From Streptomyces sp. MA5143a (GTDB taxonomy: Bacteria; Actinomycetota; Actinomycetes; Streptomycetales; Streptomycetaceae), in contig NZ_OLMK01000063.1 in NCBI RefSeq assembly GCF_900290235.1, positions 62,001 to 126,000 of the forward strand: a stretch of DNA of 64,000 nucleotides, written 5' to 3'. The translations under genes were made by a program, and so were the position numbers. The notes under the pieces are model-generated. The model was not told the DNA's origin. It did no database searches and worked only from the letters and a program-made list of their open reading frames with translations. Below, piece after piece: positions 8,965-16,361 of this stretch (the stretch's first letter is position 1; every line of letters starts with the position of its first letter).

Positions 8965-9813
8965 GTGCGAGGCGGTGGGTGGTCGGTGCGGGTCGTGACG
9001 TGGAACCTGTGGTGGCGGTTCGGGCCCTGGCAGGAACGGCAGAAGGCGATCCTCGCCGTCCTGCGGGAACTGCGCCCGGACGTCGTCGGGTTGCAGGAGG
9101 TGTGGGAGCAGGGCGGCGAGAACCTGGCCGGGTGGCTCGCCGGGGAGTTGGGCCTGCACTGGGCGTGGGGTTCGTACGGCGACCCCGAGGCGTGGCAGCG
9201 GCGGATCGGGGACCCGGGCGTCGGGATCGGCAACGCCGTGCTGAGCCGGTGGCCCGTACGGGAGCAGGCGGCCATCGGGCTCCCCACGGGAGCGGACGGC
9301 AGCGGCAGGGGCGCGCTGTACACGCTGCTGGACGCGCCGGAGGCGCCCGTGCCGTTCTTCACCGCCCACCTCAGCTCCGCCACCGACGCCTCGGCGCTGC
9401 GCTGCCGCCAGGTCACCTCGCTCGTCGGGTTCGTCGCCCGGCACCGGGGCGAGGGCCCGTTCCCGCCCGTCGTCACCGGGGACTTCAACGCCTGGCCCGA
9501 CTCCGACGAGGTCCGTCTCTTCGGCGGCTACCGGACCGCGCCCGCCGTACCGGGCCAGGTCTTCTTCGACGCGTGGGAGTACGCCGCCCCCGGCGCCCCC
9601 TCGGCCACCTGGGACACGGCCAACCCGTACGTCGCCCCCACCCACGGCCCCAGCGTCCGCGTGGACTACATCCACGTCGCCCCGCCGGGCCGCGGCGGTC
9701 TCGGCCACGTCCGGGCCGTGCGGCGGGCGGGGGACGCCCCGGTCGACGACGTCTGGCCCTCCGACCACGCGGCCGTCGTGGCCGACCTGGGTGCGGGGAC
9801 GGCCGTCACCTGA
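8965..9813 (+). CDS. endonuclease/exonuclease/phosphatase family protein
   Basis: 282 residues if the first GTG (8965) is used. A second in-frame GTG at 8986 gives VRVVTWNLWW directly and may be the true start. The fold is clear: VTWNLWW, VVGLQEVWEQ (metal-binding Glu), GIGNAVLSRWPV, FFTAHLS, VVTGDFNAWPDSDE, DYIHV and the terminal WPSDHAAVVADL with the catalytic Asp-His. Such Mg-dependent enzymes cleave phosphodiesters in DNA, RNA or lipids. No signal peptide was seen, so it is probably cytoplasmic. Confidence 0.9.
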   Translation: MRGGGWSVRVVTWNLWWRFGPWQERQKAILAVLRELRPDVVGLQEVWEQGGENLAGWLAGELGLHWAWGSYGDPEAWQRRIGDPGVGIGNAVLSRWPVREQAAIGLPTGADGSGRGALYTLLDAPEAPVPFFTAHLSSATDASALRCRQVTSLVGFVARHRGEGPFPPVVTGDFNAWPDSDEVRLFGGYRTAPAVPGQVFFDAWEYAAPGAPSATWDTANPYVAPTHGPSVRVDYIHVAPPGRGGLGHVRAVRRAGDAPVDDVWPSDHAAVVADLGAGTAVT

Positions 9814-9841
9814 GCCGTTCCGGGGCCCGCCGCCCGCTTCC

Positions 9842-10657
9842 CTACGGCTTGCGGCCCAACCCTCCGTGCTGGCCGATCGGCTGCGGGGTGCCCGCGTCCT
9901 CGTCCGGGTGCCACAGCGGTACCGAGACGATGCCGGGGTCGACCAGGTCCAGTCCCTCGAAGTAGCCCTCGATCAGGTCGACGGGTCGCAGGAAGTACGG
10001 GACGGCGCCCGTCTCGTTGTAGGCGTCCTGCGCGCGCTCGTAGTCGGGGTCGGTGCCGCGGGAGCCGTCGTTGATGTTGAGGAAGCTGCCGGAGGGGAGC
10101 CCGGCGAGGAGACGGCGGACGATGTCGCGGGCCTGGTCGTAGTCGCCGACGTGGCCCAGGATGCCGCTGAGGATCAGGGCGGTGGGCTTCGACAGGTCCA
10201 GCGTCCGCGCGGCCGCCTCCAGGATCCTCTCCGGCTCGTAGAGGCTGGCGTCGACGTACGCCGTGGCCCCCTCCGGCGCGGAGTACAGCAGCGCACGGGC
10301 GTGGGCGAGGACCGTCGGGTCGTTGTCGACGTAGACGATCCGCGCCTCCGGGGCGCTGCGCTGGGCGACCTGGTGGGTGTTGTCGGCGGTGGGCAGGCCC
10401 GTGCCGACGTCCAGGAACTGCCGGACGCCCTCCACCTCCACCAGGTAGCGGATGCTGCGCCGCAGATACGCCCGGCTGCTGCGGGCGATCGTCACGATGC
10501 CGGGGAACGCGCCCGCGTACGCGTCGCCCGCCTCCTCGTCCACCGGGTAGTTGTCCTTGCCGCCCAGCCAGTAGTTCCAGATCCGGGCGGAGGCGGGCAC
10601 CGAAGTGTCGACCTTCTCCTTCGCCGCGGGTTCGGGCGTGGTCGCGTGATCGGTCAT
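9842..10657 (-). CDS. DUF574-type SAM-dependent methyltransferase
   Basis: 271 residues from ATG 10657 behind GGAGGAGAA; 22 upstream in-frame codons are left out for that reason. The sequence VPASARIWNYWLGGKDNYPVD is the opening of the actinobacterial DUF574 methyltransferase family, followed by FLDVGTGLPTADNTHQVAQ (modified motif I), IVYVDNDPTVLAHARALL and ILSGILGHV. Streptomyces genomes carry many paralogs, often tied to signalling modules, but substrates are mostly unknown. It converges on the exonuclease-like gene with 28 bp between stops. Confidence 0.9.
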   Translation of the reverse strand: MTDHATTPEPAAKEKVDTSVPASARIWNYWLGGKDNYPVDEEAGDAYAGAFPGIVTIARSSRAYLRRSIRYLVEVEGVRQFLDVGTGLPTADNTHQVAQRSAPEARIVYVDNDPTVLAHARALLYSAPEGATAYVDASLYEPERILEAAARTLDLSKPTALILSGILGHVGDYDQARDIVRRLLAGLPSGSFLNINDGSRGTDPDYERAQDAYNETGAVPYFLRPVDLIEGYFEGLDLVDPGIVSVPLWHPDEDAGTPQPIGQHGGLGRKP

Positions 10658-10778
10658 GGGCGCCGTTCTCCTCCACCGAGCAGGTGCGTCACACCTGCGG
10701 ACGCACGGGTTGTGTCGAGCCAAACCTAAGGCCCAACACGACTGTTTCGTACACGGGTTCCCCCTACCTTCCCGCCCC

Positions 10779-10825
10779 AGGGCCTGTCGTTTGGATCACG
10801 CCTGGGCCGCGGGGCGACAGGCCCT
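10779..10825. terminator. 11-bp perfect inverted repeat overlapping a stop codon
   Basis: AGGGCCTGTCG at 10779-10789 and CGACAGGCCCT at 10815-10825 form a perfect 11-bp stem. The right arm overlaps the TAG (10824-10826, minus strand) of the PHP-domain gene. The arm and the adjoining TTTGGATCA resemble a sequence seen repeatedly in Streptomyces intergenic DNA (from memory), so it may be both a terminator and a dispersed repeat. Confidence 0.55.
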
Positions 10826-12371
10826 ACCGCCGCCCGAGGAAGATCGGGTTCGTGAACGCCGCCGGCGGGCCCGGGAAGCCGGGGACCACCGGGGGGTGAC
10901 GGACCTCCGCGCGGACGTACGCCGCGTACGAGGCGGTCGTCCGCCACTCGGCGGAGCCGGTGCCGGAGTCCGGGAGCGCGGGGGAGGTGAACAGGACGCC
11001 CTGGTCGGTGACGAAGCGGATGAGGCACCCGGGGGCGCCCGTCGCCTCCAGGCGGACGGTGACCGGGGTGTCGCGGTCCACCTTCAGCCGTTCGCCGATC
11101 CCGGCGTGCTCGCCGCGCGCGCCGGACGCCGTGAACGCCACCGACACGTCCTTCGACTCGGCGACGTACGACCGTCCGGCCCGTAGCCCGTCCTGGATGG
11201 CGTCCCTGGTCAGGTCGTCGGCGAGGACGACCGTCTGGGGGCGGCCCACCGGGTCGGGGGCGCGGTGGGCGTCGCTGTTGCCCATCGCCGGGATCCAGCC
11301 ACGGCCGTCCCGCACGGACGCCACGAGCATGCCGTCCCAGTCGGCGAGGGCGACCTCGTCCTCCGGCGAGTAGCCGCCGTTCCACACTTCCACGACGTCC
11401 GCCTCGCCGAAGCCGAACTTCCAGTTGCAGCCGACGCAGGTGGCGTGCGGATGGGCCGGGACGACCAGGCCCCCGGCGCGGCGGATCTGCCGGGCGAACG
11501 CGCCGAAGCGGTTGTCGCGGGCCCGGTAGCGCCAGTCGACGAAGGTGCCCGGGTCCATGCCGAGCGCGACCACGTGACCGTTGCGCGTGGTGACCTCCTC
11601 GCCCAGCAGGATCAGCAGGTCGTCACCCGCGTGCTCGGCCCAATGGGCGTGCGCGGACTGGGTGTTGTGCTCGGAGCTGTTGATGAAGTCGAGCCCGGCG
11701 GCCCGCGCCAGCGCCGCGATCTCGGCGGGCGTACGGCGGCCGTCGGAGTACCAGGAGTGCAGATGGCAGTCGCCCCGGTACCAGGCCCGGCCCCGGCCCC
11801 TGGCCCGCTCCGGCGGGTACACCGGCTTCACGCGCTCGCCGGGCGGCCCGTAGGTCAGGGTGATGGTGATCTCGTACGGCAGTCCCTGCGGCGCCACCGT
11901 GTACGGGCCCAGCGCGATGTGCCAGGTGCCGGGGCGGACCGGGCCCGGTACGTAGCCGGGGGTCGCCTCGTCCGCGCGGATGAAGAACTCGGAGCGGGCA
12001 CCGCCCGACCAGCCGCGGAAGCCCTTGCCCCCGAGGTCGGTGCCGCGTTCGTCGAAGACACCGATGTCGAGCGCGTTGCCGGCCGTGCCCGCCGGGACGG
12101 ACGGCCTGTCGTAGCTGTACACCACCTTCAACTCACGCACCCTCGGCGGCACTTCGACCGGCAGATACACGAAGTCGGGGGAGCCGGCGGGGAGGGTGCC
12201 CCGGATCGTCCGGGTCTCCTGGTCGCCGTCCGCGGCCGCGCCGCTGCTGCCGAAGGTCACGCTTCCCAACGTAAGCGCGGCCGCCGCCGACGTCACGAAC
12301 AGCGCGCGCCTTCCGAGCCTGTTTCCTTCGTCCCCGTCGCCGCGGGCGTCGCCGTGGTGGTCGTCGCACAT
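10824..12371 (-). CDS. Tat-exported CehA/McbA-type PHP-domain metallohydrolase
   Basis: 515 residues from ATG 12371 (GGGGAG upstream). The N-terminus carries a twin-arginine signal (LGRRALFVTSAAAALTLG), so export folded through Tat is likely. The middle holds a PHP domain: YRGDCHLHSWYSDGRRTP (HxH), GLDFINSSEHNT (Glu-His), and PAHPHA and NSDAHRAP metal ligands. The N-terminal beta domain and the C-terminal part resemble CehA/McbA carbaryl hydrolases. A metal-dependent phosphoesterase or esterase outside the cell is inferred; the substrate is unknown. Confidence 0.87.
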   Translation of the reverse strand: MCDDHHGDARGDGDEGNRLGRRALFVTSAAAALTLGSVTFGSSGAAADGDQETRTIRGTLPAGSPDFVYLPVEVPPRVRELKVVYSYDRPSVPAGTAGNALDIGVFDERGTDLGGKGFRGWSGGARSEFFIRADEATPGYVPGPVRPGTWHIALGPYTVAPQGLPYEITITLTYGPPGERVKPVYPPERARGRGRAWYRGDCHLHSWYSDGRRTPAEIAALARAAGLDFINSSEHNTQSAHAHWAEHAGDDLLILLGEEVTTRNGHVVALGMDPGTFVDWRYRARDNRFGAFARQIRRAGGLVVPAHPHATCVGCNWKFGFGEADVVEVWNGGYSPEDEVALADWDGMLVASVRDGRGWIPAMGNSDAHRAPDPVGRPQTVVLADDLTRDAIQDGLRAGRSYVAESKDVSVAFTASGARGEHAGIGERLKVDRDTPVTVRLEATGAPGCLIRFVTDQGVLFTSPALPDSGTGSAEWRTTASYAAYVRAEVRHPPVVPGFPGPPAAFTNPIFLGRR

Positions 12372-12543
12372 CTGCTGCTCCCCGGGTGGTCGAGTGTGAG
12401 GTGGCGTGGAGGGTGCGGTGGTGGTGCGGGACACCTTCGTATGCGGTGGTGAACCCCGGGACAAGGGAGGGGGATCGGCGGCTTTCGAGTTGGCCGAGTC
12501 GCGATGGTCGCGCCGTGCGTCGGGCGGCAGTCGATCATTTGTG

Positions 12544-12555
12544 CCGACCGGTCGG
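12544..12555. promoter_or_regulatory. 12-bp perfect palindrome upstream of LLM oxidoreductase
   Basis: CCGACCGGTCGG, perfectly symmetric, 38 bp before the start at 12593. The size and composition suit a TetR-family operator. No regulator gene is adjacent, so this is an inference. Confidence 0.4.
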
Positions 12556-12592
12556 TATGGACAAGTGCGTCGCGCGCCGGTAGAGATGTCGC

Positions 12593-13441
12593 ATGCGCAT
12601 CGCCGTGACGATCTTCCTCACCGACGAGACGATCACTCCGACCAGGCTCGCCCGTGAGCTGGAGCAACGCGGTTTCGCGGGGCTCTACCTCCCCGAGCAC
12701 ACCCACATCCCCGTCGAGCGGACCACGCCGTACCCGGCGGGCGGTGACCTGCCGCGCGAGTACGGCCGCACGCTGGACCCGTTCGTCGCGCTCGGCCAGG
12801 CAGCCGCCGTCACCGAGCGGCTCGGGCTCGGCACCGGCATCACGCTCGTCGCCCAGCACGATCCGATCGACCTCGCGAAGCAGATCGCGACCGTCGACCA
12901 CCTCTCCGGCGGCCGCCTCACCCTCGGGCTCGGCTACGGCTGGAACGTGGAGGAAGCCGCCGACCACGGCGTCGAGTGGCGTACCCGGCGCGACCTCGTC
13001 CGCGACCGCATGGCGCTGATGCGGGCGCTGTGGGCGGAGGAACCGACGGCGTACGAGGGGCGGTTCGGGAGCGTACGGGCGAGCCACGCGTACCCGAAGC
13101 CGGCGCAGAAGGCGCGGGGCCCGGTGGTGGGGCCGCGCACGCTCGTCGGCGGTGCGGCCGGACCCAAGCTGTTCGCCCACATCTGCGAGTACGCGGACGG
13201 ATGGCTGCCGATCGGCGGGCGGGGGCTGAGCGAGGCCCTGCCGGCCCTCAGGGGGGCGTGGGCCGACGCGGGAAGGGACCCGGCGGCGTTGCGGGTCGTG
13301 CCGTACGCGGTCCAGCCGAGCGCGGGGAAGCTGGCGTACTACGCGGAGCTGGGCATCGAGGAGGCGGTGGTGCAGTTGCCTCCGGCGGGGGAGGGGGAGG
13401 TGCTGGCGCTGCTGGACCAGTACGGGGAGTTCGTGGGGTAG
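12593..13441 (+). CDS. LLM class F420-dependent oxidoreductase
   Basis: 282 residues beginning MRIAVTIFLTDETITPTRLARELE. It contains GFAGLYLPEHTHIP, LGLGTGITLVAQHDPIDLAKQIATVDHLSGGRLTLGLGYGWN and a C-terminal ADGWLPIGG, which is the pattern of the TIGR03619-like F420-dependent luciferase-like group, enzymes that use F420H2 to reduce or oxidise small molecules. It is co-oriented with fbiC about 3 kb downstream but separated from it by a minus-strand protease, so no shared operon is claimed. Confidence 0.9.
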   Translation: MRIAVTIFLTDETITPTRLARELEQRGFAGLYLPEHTHIPVERTTPYPAGGDLPREYGRTLDPFVALGQAAAVTERLGLGTGITLVAQHDPIDLAKQIATVDHLSGGRLTLGLGYGWNVEEAADHGVEWRTRRDLVRDRMALMRALWAEEPTAYEGRFGSVRASHAYPKPAQKARGPVVGPRTLVGGAAGPKLFAHICEYADGWLPIGGRGLSEALPALRGAWADAGRDPAALRVVPYAVQPSAGKLAYYAELGIEEAVVQLPPAGEGEVLALLDQYGEFVG

Positions 13442-13496
13442 GCGGCGCCGCGACGGCCGGGTGGGGCGGTCGGCCGGCTGCGGGCCCGTCGTGGTG

Positions 13497-13578
13497 GATC
13501 GCGCAGTTCCCCGCGCCCCTGAGAAGCGGCCGGGGCTGCGCCCCGTGCTTCTCAGCGGCGCGGGAGAACCGCGCGATC
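13497..13578. repeat. long intergenic inverted repeat between convergent genes (likely terminator)
   Basis: The left arm (13497-13527) starts GATCGCGCAGTTCCCCGCGC and the right arm (13547-13578) ends with its near-complement, giving a roughly 30-bp imperfect stem with an inner CCGGGGC/GCCCCG hairpin. It lies between the convergent genes ending at 13441 and 13594, so it probably works as a bidirectional terminator. The sequence resembles a very common Streptomyces intergenic repeat; a related copy lies at 16242-16280. Confidence 0.7.
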
Positions 13579-13593
13579 AGTCCAGGGCCGTGG

Positions 13594-15942
13594 TCACTTC
13601 CCCGCCGGTTCCACCCGGACCGTGACCGTCGAGCCGTCCTTGGCCTCCTTGACGATCCGGATCCTGGTGTTGGTGTCGGTGATTCTGACGCCGCCCGTGG
13701 GGTTGCTCTTGTCGTAGTAGGTGTGGGCGCGGTCGTCGAAGACCGGCACTCCCTTCTTCGACGTGACCTTCAGCGTGACCTTCTTGCCCCAGTGCAGCGT
13801 GAAGGCGTCCGTGCGACCCAGGGTGAACGTCGAGTCGTGCGTCTGGTGGTCGTTGCCGGCCAGCTCGCCGTCGGACCACTTCAGGGCCTTCGGGTGGGCG
13901 TCGACCGGCAGCAACAGCCCGACACCGGGGTGCTGGCTGGTGTTGTTGTCCTGCTGCGAGGTGTCCCACTTCCAGATCAGCAGCCCGTTCTGGTACGGGT
14001 AGCGCTCCACCCAGCCGGGGCGCACGGAGTTGATCGCGAGCTTCAGCGCCTGGTCGTACGACACGTACTGGCGGTTCTCGGCGATGTAGTACTGCTCGTG
14101 CTCCGTGGTGTAGGAGCCGCCGAAGCGGGAGAAGCCGACCGCCGTCCAGGCGGGGTCGGCGGTCTCGGCGTTGTCCGAGAAGAGGGGCGTGCCGTCGGCC
14201 GTGACGGTGATCCGGTCGGCAACGAAGCCCTTCTGGGCCACGTACTGGTCGGTCTGGTAGCGGAAGCGCAGCTCGATCTTCCGGCCCGCGTAGGCGTCCA
14301 GGGAGTACGACAGCTTCTTGAACGCGTCGGTGGTGCCGTCCAGGGCGGGCGTGCCGCCACCGTCACGGCTGATCGGCTGCCCGTCGACGGTGCCGTCGAG
14401 GGCGGTCCAGGTGGCGCCGCCGTCGGTCGAGACCTCGGTGTAGAGGAAGTCGTACTCCTTCTCGATGTCCCACCAGCCGTCGAGCGTCAGCGCGGCGGAG
14501 GTCCGTCCGGTGAGGTCCACGGAACGGGTCAGCGTGTTGGACAGGCTGTTGGCGCTGCCGCTCCACCACTCCTGGGTGCCGTCCGCGGGCTTGACGACGT
14601 CGACCTTCACCCGCTTCTTGGGCAGTTCGACCACCAGGGCCTGCTTGTCCTTGGTGTTGTACTCGGCGACGCCCAGCGTGTGCGTGGACTTCTTCCCGGC
14701 CTTGGCCCGGTCGTAGTTCAGCCAGCCGAGCTGGAGCTTGTCCCAGGCGGTCATGTCGCCCGGCAGGTCGCCGATCTCGGTCCTGCTCCGGCCCAGCCAG
14801 GAGCCGCCCGACATGAGGGTCCAGGAGCCGGTGGAGTTGCTGCCCTTGCCGGTGGTGTCGTAGTGGTCCGGCAGACCGAGGTCGTGGCCGTACTCGTGGG
14901 CGAAGACACCGAGGCCGCCGTTCTCCGGCATGATCGTGTAGTCGCCGACCCAGATGCCGGTGTCGCCGATGGGGGCGCCGCCGCGCTTGTTGCCCTCGGG
15001 GCCGGTCTTGTCCCAGTCGTCGCCGAACGCGTACCAGCGGTGGGACCAGATGGCGTCCTCGCCCTGCGGTCCGCCGTCGGCCTCCTCGCCCTCACCGGCG
15101 TGGACGAGCTGGAAGTGGTCGATGTAGCCGTCGGGCTCGTTGAAGTCGCCGTCGCCGTCGAAGTCGCCGCGGTCCCAGGTGTCGAAGCTCGCCAGCTCCG
15201 TCTTGATCTGGGCGTCCGTGCGCCCGGCCGCCTTCTGCTGCTCGGCCCAGGCGGTGACGCCGTCCGCGACGACCTGCCAGGCGCAGGTGTCGGGCTTGCA
15301 CTTGTTGGAGCCGTAACGGGCCTCGTTGTAGGGGACCTTGACCCAGTCCGAGACCTCGCCCTCGACCGAGTAGCGGCCCGAGGACTGCTTCTCGTAGTAC
15401 TTCTTCATCGACTCGGTCTTCTTGCCCGTGCCGAAGAGCAGCTGCTCGTAGTGCTCGCGGTCGTAGTCGGCCCGCCAGGCCGTCGTGTTGTTCTTCTTGC
15501 GGTCCGGCTTGGCGATCTTGTTGTGCAGGGGGCCGGGCGTGCCGCCGTAGCGGTCGTCGGTCTGGTCGCCGAACTCGACGAGGACCGTGAAGATCCGGTC
15601 GGTCTTCTCGCGCCCCAGCTCGACGTACTTGGGGTCGCCCTTCTCGCTCTTCAGCCGCACGACCTTGGAGCCGTCACGGTTCTTGACCGTGGCGTCGCCG
15701 GATATGAGCTGCTTGAGGGCCTCCTCGCGCTGGGCGGCCTGCGTCCTGCTCAGCGGGCTCTCGAAGTCGTGCTCGTGCGTGGCGTGGGCGTCTGCCGGGT
15801 GGCCGTGCTCCGTTGCCGCGGGGGGCGTGTGGGCCGTGGCGGTCTGCGGGGTGACGAAGGTGAACGTCGTGAACGTCGCCGCGGCGGTGGTGAGGACCAC
15901 ACCGGTCGCCGCCGCCCTGAACGTCCAGGGTTTGCTGCTCAC
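13594..15942 (-). CDS. secreted M6-family (immune inhibitor A-like) metalloprotease
   Basis: 782 residues. The N-terminus has a signal peptide (SSKPWTFRAAATGVVLTTAAA...). The zinc-binding HEYGH is at residues 349-353 within FAHEYGHDLGLPDHYD, the extended M6 signature. It is preceded by the RILVEFGD-like FTVLVEFGDQ strand and followed by immune-inhibitor-type beta domains (WTLMSGGSW, then GWWDIEKEYDFLYTEVSTDG). Such proteases are extracellular and degrade proteins in nutrition or colony development. It is convergent with the LLM gene across the inverted repeat. Confidence 0.93.
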   Translation of the reverse strand: MSSKPWTFRAAATGVVLTTAAATFTTFTFVTPQTATAHTPPAATEHGHPADAHATHEHDFESPLSRTQAAQREEALKQLISGDATVKNRDGSKVVRLKSEKGDPKYVELGREKTDRIFTVLVEFGDQTDDRYGGTPGPLHNKIAKPDRKKNNTTAWRADYDREHYEQLLFGTGKKTESMKKYYEKQSSGRYSVEGEVSDWVKVPYNEARYGSNKCKPDTCAWQVVADGVTAWAEQQKAAGRTDAQIKTELASFDTWDRGDFDGDGDFNEPDGYIDHFQLVHAGEGEEADGGPQGEDAIWSHRWYAFGDDWDKTGPEGNKRGGAPIGDTGIWVGDYTIMPENGGLGVFAHEYGHDLGLPDHYDTTGKGSNSTGSWTLMSGGSWLGRSRTEIGDLPGDMTAWDKLQLGWLNYDRAKAGKKSTHTLGVAEYNTKDKQALVVELPKKRVKVDVVKPADGTQEWWSGSANSLSNTLTRSVDLTGRTSAALTLDGWWDIEKEYDFLYTEVSTDGGATWTALDGTVDGQPISRDGGGTPALDGTTDAFKKLSYSLDAYAGRKIELRFRYQTDQYVAQKGFVADRITVTADGTPLFSDNAETADPAWTAVGFSRFGGSYTTEHEQYYIAENRQYVSYDQALKLAINSVRPGWVERYPYQNGLLIWKWDTSQQDNNTSQHPGVGLLLPVDAHPKALKWSDGELAGNDHQTHDSTFTLGRTDAFTLHWGKKVTLKVTSKKGVPVFDDRAHTYYDKSNPTGGVRITDTNTRIRIVKEAKDGSTVTVRVEPAGK

Positions 15943-16194
15943 TTGTGGGGGGTTCCTTCCTGAACGCGGTCATTCGTGACCCGCGTGATGGTTCAAGTGA
16001 ACGTATTTGACAGCGAGTTGAGGAAAAATGAAAGTTCAAGATCGTCTATGGCACGAGTAACTTCGGTTCCGGGAGGCCGGGTGACGGAATCCCGCACATG
16101 GCGTTCACCGATTCCTCAGGAAAGGCGCACGGAAGGAGCGGCATCGGCCGCCGGGATACCGGCCGGTAATAACGGGCGGAATTACTGAACGGTA

Positions 16195-16206
16195 ATCACC
16201 GGTGAT
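16195..16206. promoter_or_regulatory. perfect palindrome ATCACCGGTGAT
   Basis: A 12-bp perfect palindrome followed within 12 bp by a second half-site (ATCACCGG). It sits 156 bp before fbiC and 253 bp from the protease start. An operator is possible; no regulator was identified. Confidence 0.4.
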
Positions 16207-16241
16207 CCATCACCGGGCAGTGATCGACGGGTCGCCCGACC

Positions 16242-16280
16242 CTTCAGGGGCGCGCGGAACCGCGCGACCGGCCCCCACCC
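16242..16280. repeat. dispersed intergenic repeat copy
   Basis: CTTCAGGGGCGCGCGGAACC and the following CGCGCGACCGGCCCCCACCC match the same repeat family as the right arm of the element at 13497-13578. It is a single arm here, without an obvious partner. Confidence 0.5.
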
Positions 16281-16361
16281 ACCCTCGGTCGCCGACGAGA
16301 TCCGCCCCCGAGTCACGAGGCGCCCCGAGGCCACCCCGCCCGTCGCTCGTATGCTCGACGA

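Larger units (their letters stand above)
15943..16361. other. divergent promoter region of the M6 protease and fbiC
   Basis: About 420 bp without a gene. It holds GTTCAAGTGAAC (15991-16002, arms of 5 bp) close to the protease start, a perfect 12-bp palindrome at 16195-16206, and a copy of the dispersed Streptomyces repeat at 16242-16280. Composition is locally less GC-rich around 15990-16060, as expected for promoters. Confidence 0.6.

Noticed and set aside
12976..15963. 995-codon plus-strand frame over the M6 protease
   Set aside because: Antisense to a gene with signal peptide and HEYGH; the translation is low-complexity Val/Leu/Gly/Arg.
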